Shown piece after piece: positions 50,853 through 59,046 of a DNA stretch of 64,000 nt. Both the position numbers and the translations under genes were made by a program. Positions within the stretch are counted from its first letter, which is position 1. Every line of letters starts with the position of its first letter. The stretch comes from Pseudomonadota bacterium (GTDB lineage: Bacteria; Bdellovibrionota; UBA2428). The stretch covers positions 1 through 64,000 of the forward strand of contig JAGNHS010000004.1 in assembly GCA_018001635.1 (NCBI GenBank). Reading direction: 5' to 3'. The notes under the pieces are model-generated. The model was not told the DNA's origin. It did no database searches and was given only the letters and a program-made list of their open reading frames with translations.

Positions 50853-52513
50853 AAGCTCACTCCTTTTCTTTGGGCTTCCCAGAGGAAGCTGTTGCCCTTA
50901 AGAGCTGTGAATTTTAAAGTGAGAAAGCCTTTGTCTTCCATTTGCTTAGTGAGTTTATCTTTTATGGAATCTTTATCGCTGGGCTTAGCCGTGGCGGGTA
51001 GGTCAATCTGTAATCTCAAAAAATCACCCTTAGCGGCTTCTTTGATTTCAAGATTTTGAACGGTGATACCGCTGGGGAGGTCTTGCGAGAGAGCTAAAAG
51101 CAAATTTAAACGCGATTCAGAACTGTGAGCATAATTGCGAAGAATTTTGCTTTTTTCTTGATCAAATATTTCTCGAGTTCTTGTGGGATCGTGATAGAAA
51201 TTTAAGGCCCGTTTCCCTAAAACAGGATCAGCAGCTCGTAATTCCTCAATCAATTGTTTTTTGAGTTGAGTTTCTTCGTTGCTCGCAAAAAACATATTTA
51301 AAGCATTATAGGTAAAGAGGAAAACAAAAGTGGCTAAAACGCCGTACCAAAAATTACGATTGGCGGGATTGAGAAGATCTTTGACAAAACTACTGACTAT
51401 TTTTTTGTTAGCTAAACTGCTTCTTTTGAAATTCAGAGAAGGAACAAGAATGTTGGGATTGTAACGATTGGCTAGAGCAACAGCGAGTGCAAAGTCGGCT
51501 TGTCGATCGGGAGTTTGGAGCGTGGGGGTTACTTGAAAATTTTTATAGATATCCCAAATTTCCACTGGCATACGAAGTTCGCTAGCAAGAAATTCATTGA
51601 AACCCGCAATTTGAGTGATGGATCCGGTTAGGATGATTGAGTCAGGACTGAGTCCTTGTTTTGTTTTAAAACTTTGTAGAGTTTGGTAAATTTCTACAAG
51701 TAAGGGTTTGAGTGCGGTTTTCATTTCATCGCTGGTTTGGGCACTTAAAGAATCCGGTGCTGTTTCCTCGGCGTTTAAAATACGCGCACGGTGCTTGAGC
51801 CACTGCGATAAGTCTTCTTGGGAGATTCTTTTATGGACACTCATCCAATCGAAAAGTTCTTGGAGACCTTTACTAATAGTTCTAAATTCAAGAATGGATT
51901 CGCCGAGGTCTTTCCATTTTTTTCCAGTAGAAGCTTGTTGTTTGATTAAGGAGATCTTGGTGGACCTATAACCGATATCACAGACGCAAAATGTTTTTTT
52001 ATTTTCTAATAATTCAGAAGGGTGTTGCCAAAGGGCTAGGCGCGCCAGGGCCTCGTTGTCGAGCATGAAGTGATTGAGGGTGAGCGTAGGCATATTTAGA
52101 AAATGAGCATTGAGCTTATCAATGTAGCTTTGTTGGCATAGAGCGGATTGAAATAAAGAGACTCTTTTGTTTTTACCTAAATTTTGCAGTTCTAGAACAT
52201 AGTTATCGAGAGAAAATGGGAGTGAATCCTCGAATTCATTTCGTATCGCCAATTCCGCTTTGCGACGATCACTAAAGGGAAGGGCCATTTTTTTGAAAAG
52301 GATCGGAATGGGGCCAAGTCCCACCGCAATTCGCTCAGGTTTGATAGACTGGGAATTAAAAAAGGATTGCAGTTTAGATTCAACGGCGTCTTCCCCACCA
52401 TTTTCTAAATCAATTTCATAGAGACCCAAAAGTCTTGAGTCTCTATTCGTAAAATCGATTTCTGCGATTTTGATTGTGTGAAGTCCAATGTCAATTCCTA
52501 CGGCTCTGGTCAT
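50849..52513 (-). CDS. gspL: Type II secretion protein GspL
   Basis: Residues 1-330 form an actin-like PilM/GspL domain (GIDIGLHTIKIAEID at the start, CVCDIGYRSTKISLI near 180 and ILTGSITQIAGFNEFLA near 300). A membrane helix follows at about 385-405, then a periplasmic domain of about 140 residues. This is a GspL in which the cytoplasmic part resembles PilM closely. GspL binds GspE and GspM and so ties the ATPase to the membrane platform. It overlaps neighbours on both sides by 4 bases. Confidence 0.9.
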   Translation of the reverse strand: MTRAVGIDIGLHTIKIAEIDFTNRDSRLLGLYEIDLENGGEDAVESKLQSFFNSQSIKPERIAVGLGPIPILFKKMALPFSDRRKAELAIRNEFEDSLPFSLDNYVLELQNLGKNKRVSLFQSALCQQSYIDKLNAHFLNMPTLTLNHFMLDNEALARLALWQHPSELLENKKTFCVCDIGYRSTKISLIKQQASTGKKWKDLGESILEFRTISKGLQELFDWMSVHKRISQEDLSQWLKHRARILNAEETAPDSLSAQTSDEMKTALKPLLVEIYQTLQSFKTKQGLSPDSIILTGSITQIAGFNEFLASELRMPVEIWDIYKNFQVTPTLQTPDRQADFALAVALANRYNPNILVPSLNFKRSSLANKKIVSSFVKDLLNPANRNFWYGVLATFVFLFTYNALNMFFASNEETQLKKQLIEELRAADPVLGKRALNFYHDPTRTREIFDQEKSKILRNYAHSSESRLNLLLALSQDLPSGITVQNLEIKEAAKGDFLRLQIDLPATAKPSDKDSIKDKLTKQMEDKGFLTLKFTALKGNSFLWEAQRKGVSL

Positions 52514-53676
52514 AACACCACCTCAAAGCTCACCACTTCGGGTGGGCCAAATTTAATTTCTTTCTGTGTCGCTTTGCTTTTATCAGTCTCACTAGTAGGG
52601 GCTGAAGCTTCCGGATTGTTTCCAGGTTTTTTATTCTTATCGTCAAGTTCAGAAAGTCTAATGCCTAATTCTAATTTTCTTTTGGCCTGACCGACAATGC
52701 CAATGGCTTCTATTTTAAAAATGCTTTCCGTAGTGCTGGATTTTAATTTGTCAGGAAATTTAAAACCCTGGCCGTTTCTGACATCAGAACTTGTTTGAAT
52801 ATAGGTGGCCATCTCTTTGAGGTCTTTAAAGGGTTGATCGCGTCGTCTTTCTTCAATGGCTTTTAAATCTTCAGGGCTCAATGGGGGATGAAAGCTTTTG
52901 AGTCTTATTAATGGAATATGATTAGGGTTGATGGCTAAATCCGATTTTAGAACACTAAATTGTGGTGAAAATCTTTTATAGAGATCATCGTTCCACCCTT
53001 GGATCATATGAAGTTCAGAAATCACGGGTATCCTATCGTTTCGAGGGCGGTAGGGTGGATCTTTTCTTTCGTATTCCGTAGATTCATCTCCTCCTCCGTC
53101 TTTTCTATCGTTGTTGGCATCAATCCAATCTACCAAGGGGTCAAAGAGGTCTTCAAAACGTAATCCTCTATAGAGTTTATCAAATTCTTCGTTGTTTTCT
53201 ACTTCACTAGTAAAGAGTTGGCGGCATTGTTCAAGAATGTCTTCGGCAATTTTTTTGGAACTACTACGATTTTTATTGCCATCTAATAAGTTGATGGGAA
53301 TCAGTGACCCCTCGGGTTTGATCACACTAGAAACTTCTCCAGGAAGTCTATGATCTTTTCCAAAGACTTGTCCTGGAAATGGAAATCCTGGCAATGGAAA
53401 AGACCAGATTTGATCGATGACGTTAGATTCTACGGGAATGGGTTGGCCATTTTGTTTCATTTCAATAACTTTTTGATAAAGATAAAGTCTGAGCAAAGAA
53501 ATTCGACTCGCTGATTGCGCTAAATACCAAGCTTGCAAACGATTGCGGGCATTGGCGCTGATTTTTAAGTCCACACGACTTGCATACATAAATTCAAAAC
53601 TAATGAGCGATAAGAATATAAGAGCCACAAGGACTAGCATAAGGGCGACACCATTTTTAGAAGATTGCAACATCAT
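52510..53676 (-). CDS. gspK: Type II secretion minor pseudopilin GspK
   Basis: The N-terminus has the prepilin-type hydrophobic helix after NGVALMLVLVALIFL without Glu at +5, as is normal for GspK. The 388-residue protein is longer than other pseudopilins because of the large globular insertion (about residues 110-330). There DPLVDWIDANNDRKDGG carries the Asp/Asn-rich turns that bind calcium in the family. GspK caps the tip of the pseudopilus. The C-terminal 30 residues are Lys- and Glu-rich. Confidence 0.88.
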   Translation of the reverse strand: MMLQSSKNGVALMLVLVALIFLSLISFEFMYASRVDLKISANARNRLQAWYLAQSASRISLLRLYLYQKVIEMKQNGQPIPVESNVIDQIWSFPLPGFPFPGQVFGKDHRLPGEVSSVIKPEGSLIPINLLDGNKNRSSSKKIAEDILEQCRQLFTSEVENNEEFDKLYRGLRFEDLFDPLVDWIDANNDRKDGGGDESTEYERKDPPYRPRNDRIPVISELHMIQGWNDDLYKRFSPQFSVLKSDLAINPNHIPLIRLKSFHPPLSPEDLKAIEERRRDQPFKDLKEMATYIQTSSDVRNGQGFKFPDKLKSSTTESIFKIEAIGIVGQAKRKLELGIRLSELDDKNKKPGNNPEASAPTSETDKSKATQKEIKFGPPEVVSFEVVL

Positions 53677-54521
53677 TGGCGTTGTCCTTCTGTAGTCACG
53701 TCTTCAGGGGCTGCGAAAGATTCTGCAGCACTGGGTGTAGCGTTTGATTTTTTGGCGACATTGCGAAATGAATCTTCAGCCAAACGAAAACTAGTGCTGA
53801 GGGTCTGGAGTTTGGGAGTGAAGCGAGAATTTTCTGCCTTAGCAGGCATATATTCTAGAGTGAGTTTAACGGCACCTGGAACACGATCCAGGGATTCGGC
53901 GTTTTGAGAATCCCATTTGTCGGTCCATTTTTGAGCTCGGGTGTCGTAATATTCGATTTGAAAACTTTTGATATTTTCTATCAAAGTAAAACGCTTGTAT
54001 TTGTCGGTGTTGTCGCGGTCTGTGGCATTAACGGCTCTATCGGATTCGGCGCGCACTAAATTATTTTCAAGAATTTGATAGGTCACAAAGTGTTGTTCAT
54101 TTTCGGGGGCGTTTTGATAGAGTCTTTGATGTGTGGCCGTGCTAAAAAAAACTGTGTCTTTAGCTCCTTGAAAAATACTAATGGGAATGGGTTCTGAACT
54201 ACTCGCATTGTCAAAGCCAGTGTCATTGTCGGGGGGCGTGTCTTCGAGTTGTGCGCTGTCTTGAAGGTCGGGGTTGTTGGGATCTTTTTTAACGGGCTTC
54301 CAACCGAGGTCCGCGGCACGAGTGAAAAATATGCGTTGAAAATCTCGCTCCCATTGTCCAAGCACTGCGCGATTGGTTTGATATATTTCTGTTGAAAAAT
54401 CTATTTGTTCTTTGATGTTGACCATCGATCTCATAGTAGAAAAAATGGTGATCGAAATAAAAAAGAGCAAAAGAATAACCATGAGAATTTCGAGCAATGT
54501 AAAACCGTCATTGTTTTTCAT
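53673..54521 (-). CDS. gspJ: Type II secretion minor pseudopilin GspJ
   Basis: A prepilin signal with NNDG then FTLLEIL, with Glu at +5, and a hydrophobic helix start the protein. The 282-residue globular part is beta-rich and in the GspJ size range. The C-terminal 30 residues are polar and may be disordered. GspI, GspJ and GspK form the tip complex of the pseudopilus. It overlaps gspI and gspK by 4 bases. Confidence 0.88.
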   Translation of the reverse strand: MKNNDGFTLLEILMVILLLFFISITIFSTMRSMVNIKEQIDFSTEIYQTNRAVLGQWERDFQRIFFTRAADLGWKPVKKDPNNPDLQDSAQLEDTPPDNDTGFDNASSSEPIPISIFQGAKDTVFFSTATHQRLYQNAPENEQHFVTYQILENNLVRAESDRAVNATDRDNTDKYKRFTLIENIKSFQIEYYDTRAQKWTDKWDSQNAESLDRVPGAVKLTLEYMPAKAENSRFTPKLQTLSTSFRLAEDSFRNVAKKSNATPSAAESFAAPEDVTTEGQRQ

Positions 54522-55060
54522 TCGGGGTTTAAGCTCAATTCTATTTTAGGTTTTCGTGGCATTAAGTGTGTGACGAGTGGAATTTTCTTGGTGTTGCCTC
54601 GCTCTTTCCAAGCGACTTCAACATAAAGTTCTCCCATGTTTTCTTCGATGGCTTTATTGAGGTTGCCCACAACGAGTCGAGATTCGTCGAATTGAACTTC
54701 GGCGAGATCTTCTTGAATGCCTAATTGTTTGAGAAGTGGGAGCATGTTTTCTTTGGTGAGTTTGAAAGGGGTTTCTTTGAAATCGACTTTCCAAGAAAAA
54801 TTTTCATAGGGACTTTCGAATTGGCCACTTTCTTCGTTGAAACTTGATTTCACGCCATTGTTATCAATGTTTCCTTGGTATTTAAGTTCCATTTCAGTCA
54901 TTTTGCTTTGCACGAGTTGAACGGCGGTGGTGAGACGTTCGCTTTCAGCCGTGTTTCTTCGGCTTGCAGTGCCCGCGCTGATGAGTGAAAATACTACTAA
55001 AGAGAATAATGTTAGAGCGGCAATAATTTCTAAAAGAGTGAAGCCATCAGTTTTTCTCAT
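54518..55060 (-). CDS. gspI: Type II secretion minor pseudopilin GspI
   Basis: The N-terminus MRKTDGFTLLEIIAALTLF is a typical prepilin signal with Glu at +5. The 180-residue protein has the GspI length and, near the helix end, the TASRRNTAESERLTTAVQLV region seen in the family. It is transcribed between gspH and gspJ with overlaps (14 bases with gspH). Confidence 0.88.
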   Translation of the reverse strand: MRKTDGFTLLEIIAALTLFSLVVFSLISAGTASRRNTAESERLTTAVQLVQSKMTEMELKYQGNIDNNGVKSSFNEESGQFESPYENFSWKVDFKETPFKLTKENMLPLLKQLGIQEDLAEVQFDESRLVVGNLNKAIEENMGELYVEVAWKERGNTKKIPLVTHLMPRKPKIELSLNPE

Positions 55061-55622
55061 TGATGACCTCCGTGTTGATTCGACCTGTGAGAGATTTGGT
55101 GCTCACTTTAAATCTTTGAGTGTTGCGAGTGGTGGCTTCTGATAAAACAACACTGGCTTCGTCGATGTATCCGTTGGGAAATGCATAAATGCTGATGACG
55201 CCTTTTTTAACGACAGCATCTTTGCCGAGTCGCCAACTTGTGGCTTCAACAATGCGCACGCCTTTGGGGATTTTTTGAGTTTCCTTATTACTTAAGGTGT
55301 CGAATTCATCTTCTTTGGGTTTGTAGGAATATTCGCGGCTGTATTGAGATTTTAATTCATCGATAGGCAATGATCCTGGATCGGCACTTTGAATGTACCA
55401 GCGTTGTTTGTCTAAATCGAGCACAATGCGATGAACTTTTCCGGTGAGTATGGCTTGGTCGTAGGTGAATCGCACCAGTGAAGCAAAACGACGCACACTA
55501 CTTTGGACGCTGGCCCGAAATATTTTATTCATATTCGGGACAGCTGCCGTCATAATTAGACCAATAAGAGAAATCACGAGCAGCACTTCGATTAAACTAA
55601 GTCCGCTCGTGGGTTTTCTCAT
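55047..55622 (-). CDS. gspH: Type II secretion minor pseudopilin GspH
   Basis: The prepilin signal is KPTSG then LSLIEVLLVISLIGL, with Glu at +5. The 191-residue protein is within the usual GspH range. The IVLDLDKQRWYIQ strand and the following basic and acidic loops fit the GspH beta-sandwich. It is the pseudopilin linking the major pseudopilus (GspG) with the tip. A short gap of 18 bases separates it from gspG. Confidence 0.85.
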   Translation of the reverse strand: MRKPTSGLSLIEVLLVISLIGLIMTAAVPNMNKIFRASVQSSVRRFASLVRFTYDQAILTGKVHRIVLDLDKQRWYIQSADPGSLPIDELKSQYSREYSYKPKEDEFDTLSNKETQKIPKGVRIVEATSWRLGKDAVVKKGVISIYAFPNGYIDEASVVLSEATTRNTQRFKVSTKSLTGRINTEVINEKN

Positions 55623-55640
55623 TCATTCTCCTATAACTTT

Positions 55641-56069
55641 CTATTGGTCTTCAGAAGAGATATCGTCGCCGCCGCCTTCAACGCCGTCGGGACCAAAACT
55701 CTTCAATACGTAGTTCATTCCATCTTCACAGGAATAGAAAAATTCATTCTTCCAAGGATCTTTAGGTGGAGTTTTTTTGCCGTCTAAATATCCACTGGGG
55801 TCATAGCTGGGGCAGGCTGGGGGTGTTGCCGGTGCCGTGGCCAGAGCTTTGATACCTTGGTCTGTGGAAGGATAGCGATTGCAATCAAAACGATAGCGAT
55901 CGAGTTGCCCTTGCACTTGTTGAATCATAATTTTTGCAGCATCTTTTTGTCCTCTAAAGAAGGTGCTGATGGCTCTTCGACCCACAATCGACATCACGAT
56001 GGCTAGTAGTGCGAGCACCAACATCATTTCTATAAGTGTTAAACCTTTTTTGTTGTTAATAATTTTCAT
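55641..56069 (-). CDS. gspG: Type II secretion major pseudopilin GspG
   Basis: ATG 56069 with aaaggag is preferred to the in-frame start at 56096. The prepilin signal is KKG then LTLIEMMLVLALLAIVMS. The mature protein has the GspG signature: YRFDCNRYPSTDQGIKAL, a Pro-rich loop, PKDPWKNEFFY and a C-terminal Asp-rich segment (FGPDGVEGGGDDIS) that binds calcium in the family. It forms the pseudopilus shaft. Confidence 0.94.
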   Translation of the reverse strand: MKIINNKKGLTLIEMMLVLALLAIVMSIVGRRAISTFFRGQKDAAKIMIQQVQGQLDRYRFDCNRYPSTDQGIKALATAPATPPACPSYDPSGYLDGKKTPPKDPWKNEFFYSCEDGMNYVLKSFGPDGVEGGGDDISSEDQ

Positions 56070-56092
56070 GAATTCTCCTTTTTTCTCCACTT

Positions 56093-57325
56093 TCATTGTA
56101 AATTTTGCATTTCAAGTAACGGTTGCAAGACCGCCATTACGATAAAGCCTACAACTCCCACCATGATGAGAATCATCATAGGTTCGAGAATTGAGGTAAA
56201 ACGTCCAAGTTTAGTATCAATTTCTTGATCATAGTTATCGGCCACGCTGATGAGCATGTTTTCGAGTTCACCAGTTTTTTCTCCCACTCCCACCATGTGA
56301 AGAACAATGGGTGGAAAGAGGCCGCTTTGTTTGAGTGAACCTCCTAGGGAGCGTCCTTGAGAAATTAACTCAGAAGCGTTGTCGATGGCGGCTTCAAATA
56401 CAGTGTTGTTCACAACGTTGCGAGTGATTTTTAAAGCTGTGAGCATCGGAACGCCGCTGTTTAAGAGTACGCCAAGTGTTCGAGCCATGCGTGCAATCAC
56501 CAAGCTCACCATGAGGTCTTTAAACAAAGGAGCTTTAAGTAATATTTGATCTTTTTTGTCGCGACCTTTTTCTGTTTTTAAAAATCGCTCAAGCATAACT
56601 GCAGCAAGCAGTGCGGCTACGATAGTGAGCATTCCATAGTTTTGTGCAAAATTTGAAGCAGCAATTAGAATTCGAGTGGAAAGTGGGGGGACCGATTTCA
56701 TGTCTTCAAATATGGTGAGAATCTTAGGTATGACTAAAGTGAAAATTACAATGAGAGCTAAGAAGCCCGCGCCAATCATAATGATAGGGTAGGTCATGGC
56801 GGAGGTGACCTTGTTGCGAAGTTTGACTTGGTTTTCTGAAAAGTCGGCGAGTCGAGTGAGCACCACATCCAGACGACCTGAGGATTCTCCAGCGCGAACC
56901 ATGTTCACGTAAACACGGTTGAAAGTGTCGGGATACATGGCAAAAGAATCGGCTAGAGAGTGCCCTTCTTTTACGTTTTGTCGAATTTGCATGAGGATGG
57001 GTTGAATTTTTGGATTTTGAATTTGTTCAATTAATGCTGAGAGCGATTCAACAATGGGAACATGCGCTTTCACCAGTGTCGAAAGTTGCCGTGTCATGTT
57101 GGAGAGATCAGCCACGCTCACTTTGGTTTTTAGAGTGAGTTTGCTCTTAAGAGTTTTAGGAGCGTTTTCCACGTTAGTAGCTGCTTGTTCTGTGGTGGTG
57201 ACACTCAGTGGAATAATGCCTTGAGAGCGGGCTTTAGCTCGCGCACCTTTAAGCGAATCGCTTTCGATGTAAATTTTAACTTCTTTTCCTTGTGCGTTGC
57301 TGCCTTTGACTTCAAAATTTGCCAT
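56093..57325 (-). CDS. gspF: Type II secretion inner membrane platform protein GspF
   Basis: The 410-residue protein has two GspF domains (about residues 75-195 and 275-400) with helix pairs, and motifs such as QNPKIQPILMQIRQNVKEG with LADSFAMYPDTFNRVYVNMV, and SGRLDVVLTRLADF in the first half. The end FTSILEPMMILIMVGVVGFI is typical. It is the integral membrane platform that GspE drives. ATG 57325 overlaps nothing and lies 3 bases after gspE. Confidence 0.93.
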   Translation of the reverse strand: MANFEVKGSNAQGKEVKIYIESDSLKGARAKARSQGIIPLSVTTTEQAATNVENAPKTLKSKLTLKTKVSVADLSNMTRQLSTLVKAHVPIVESLSALIEQIQNPKIQPILMQIRQNVKEGHSLADSFAMYPDTFNRVYVNMVRAGESSGRLDVVLTRLADFSENQVKLRNKVTSAMTYPIIMIGAGFLALIVIFTLVIPKILTIFEDMKSVPPLSTRILIAASNFAQNYGMLTIVAALLAAVMLERFLKTEKGRDKKDQILLKAPLFKDLMVSLVIARMARTLGVLLNSGVPMLTALKITRNVVNNTVFEAAIDNASELISQGRSLGGSLKQSGLFPPIVLHMVGVGEKTGELENMLISVADNYDQEIDTKLGRFTSILEPMMILIMVGVVGFIVMAVLQPLLEMQNLQ

Positions 57326-57328
57326 CGC

Positions 57329-59044
57329 TTATGTCTCCAACTGCGTGGTGCGCAGCACTTCTTCAAGAGTGGTGAGCCCTTCGGCCAATTTTTCAAAAGC
57401 CGATGAGCGAAGTGTTCTCAATCCTTCTTGAGTCGCGTATCGACGAATACTTGAGGCATCCATTTTTTGAAGAATTAAATTTTTAATGGGTTCAGTAATA
57501 ACCATGAGTTCATAAATGGCTTTTCGACCCACGTACCCAGTTTGACGACATTCCGAACATCCCACCGCGCGTTTGAAGATAATGGGGCGATCTCCAAAAT
57601 AATGTTGGAGCTCTTCACGCGATACAGAGGCTTTGTCGATTTGTTCATTGGTGGGTTCAAAATTTTCTGCACAAGTTTGGCACACGGTACGAATAAGCCG
57701 TTGCGCAAGCACTCCCACTACAGAGGAGCTTACAAGGAAGGGTTCAACTCCCATGTCGACCAATCGAGTGATGGCACCGGGTGCATCGTTGGTGTGAATG
57801 GTTGAGAGCACTAAGTGACCTGTGAGTGAGGCGTTGATGGCAATTTCTGCTGTTTCGCGATCTCGAATTTCTCCGACCATCACCACATCAGGATCTTGTC
57901 GAAGAATAGAACGAAGTCCTGATGCAAACGTGAGGCCCACTTTTGGATTGACGGCAATTTGTCCGACTCCGGGAATTTGATACTCCACAGGATCTTCTAC
58001 GGTGATGATATTGAGTTCGGGGGACGAAATGGTTTTTAAACAAGCCGAAAGGGTGGTGGATTTACCAGAACCCGTAGGACCTGTAACGAGGAAGATTCCA
58101 TACTTGCGATCTAAAAGTTGATCTATAGTTTTAAGTTCGCGTTCAGCAAATCCTAACATGGGAAGATCAAGAACCACTGAGCCTTTGTCGAGTAGACGAA
58201 GTACAATGCGTTCGCCGAAATTCACAGGCACTGTAGAAATACGAATGTCGATATCGCGGCCAGCAATTTTAATTTTCACTCGACCATCTTGAGGCAGTCG
58301 CTTTTCTGCAATGTTGAGCTCACCCATAACTTTAATACGCGAAGCGATAGCGGAATGCCGTGTTTTGGGAACGTGATAAACGTCGTAGAGAACTCCATCG
58401 ATACGAAATCTCACAATGGTTTCTTTTTCAAAAGGTTCAATGTGAATGTCGGAAGCTTTTTCTTTAACAGCTCTAAAAAGCAAAGAGTTCACAAATTTAA
58501 TAATCGGACCTTCATCATCGCCAGCTTCGAGTAAGTCGACCGTGTCTTTGAGAGCATCAATGTCGTCTGTGTCTTCCTCTAGGCCAGTGACAATGTTTTC
58601 ACTTTTTTCAAAAACCTTATTAATGAGTTCGTCGATTTTTTGAGGGAGCATCACAACTAAATCCACATTTTTGTTGTGAAGAAGTCGCAAACTGTCGATG
58701 GCTTGATAATTAAAGGGATCGGCAATGCCCACTCGAATGAATTCAGGGGTGATTAAAAGAGGAATGAGTTGATTGTCGCGACAAAATTGAATGTTGAGAT
58801 TTTCTACAACTTTGGGTTCGATTTCGGCAGGGTTAGTGTCTTCTAAAAAAGGAAGACCTAGTTGTAGTGAAAGCGCTTTTGAAACATCGGAGGGTTTAAG
58901 AATCTTTTTTTCGATAAGAATTTCACCAATTTTTTTATTGGTTTCTTTTTGGATGCGAAGAACTTCGTCGAGATCCTTTTCCTTGAGGCCTGCATTTTTA
59001 ATGAGCAGGCGACCGATTCTAGTTTCAAGCGATTGATAGCTCAC
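57329..59044 (-). CDS. gspE: Type II secretion ATPase GspE
   Basis: The 571-residue protein has the N-terminal MshEN-like region, a Walker A GPTGSGKSTT, the Asp box and LRQDPDVVMVGEIRDRETAEIA with the Walker B/His box. It also has the zinc-binding tetracysteine loop CQTC and CSEC about 45 residues apart. These features mark GspE/PulE. It powers pseudopilus assembly. GTG 59044 is the start, with ggagg upstream. It sits directly after gspD. Confidence 0.95.
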   Translation of the reverse strand: MSYQSLETRIGRLLIKNAGLKEKDLDEVLRIQKETNKKIGEILIEKKILKPSDVSKALSLQLGLPFLEDTNPAEIEPKVVENLNIQFCRDNQLIPLLITPEFIRVGIADPFNYQAIDSLRLLHNKNVDLVVMLPQKIDELINKVFEKSENIVTGLEEDTDDIDALKDTVDLLEAGDDEGPIIKFVNSLLFRAVKEKASDIHIEPFEKETIVRFRIDGVLYDVYHVPKTRHSAIASRIKVMGELNIAEKRLPQDGRVKIKIAGRDIDIRISTVPVNFGERIVLRLLDKGSVVLDLPMLGFAERELKTIDQLLDRKYGIFLVTGPTGSGKSTTLSACLKTISSPELNIITVEDPVEYQIPGVGQIAVNPKVGLTFASGLRSILRQDPDVVMVGEIRDRETAEIAINASLTGHLVLSTIHTNDAPGAITRLVDMGVEPFLVSSSVVGVLAQRLIRTVCQTCAENFEPTNEQIDKASVSREELQHYFGDRPIIFKRAVGCSECRQTGYVGRKAIYELMVITEPIKNLILQKMDASSIRRYATQEGLRTLRSSAFEKLAEGLTTLEEVLRTTQLET

Positions 59045-59046
59045 GA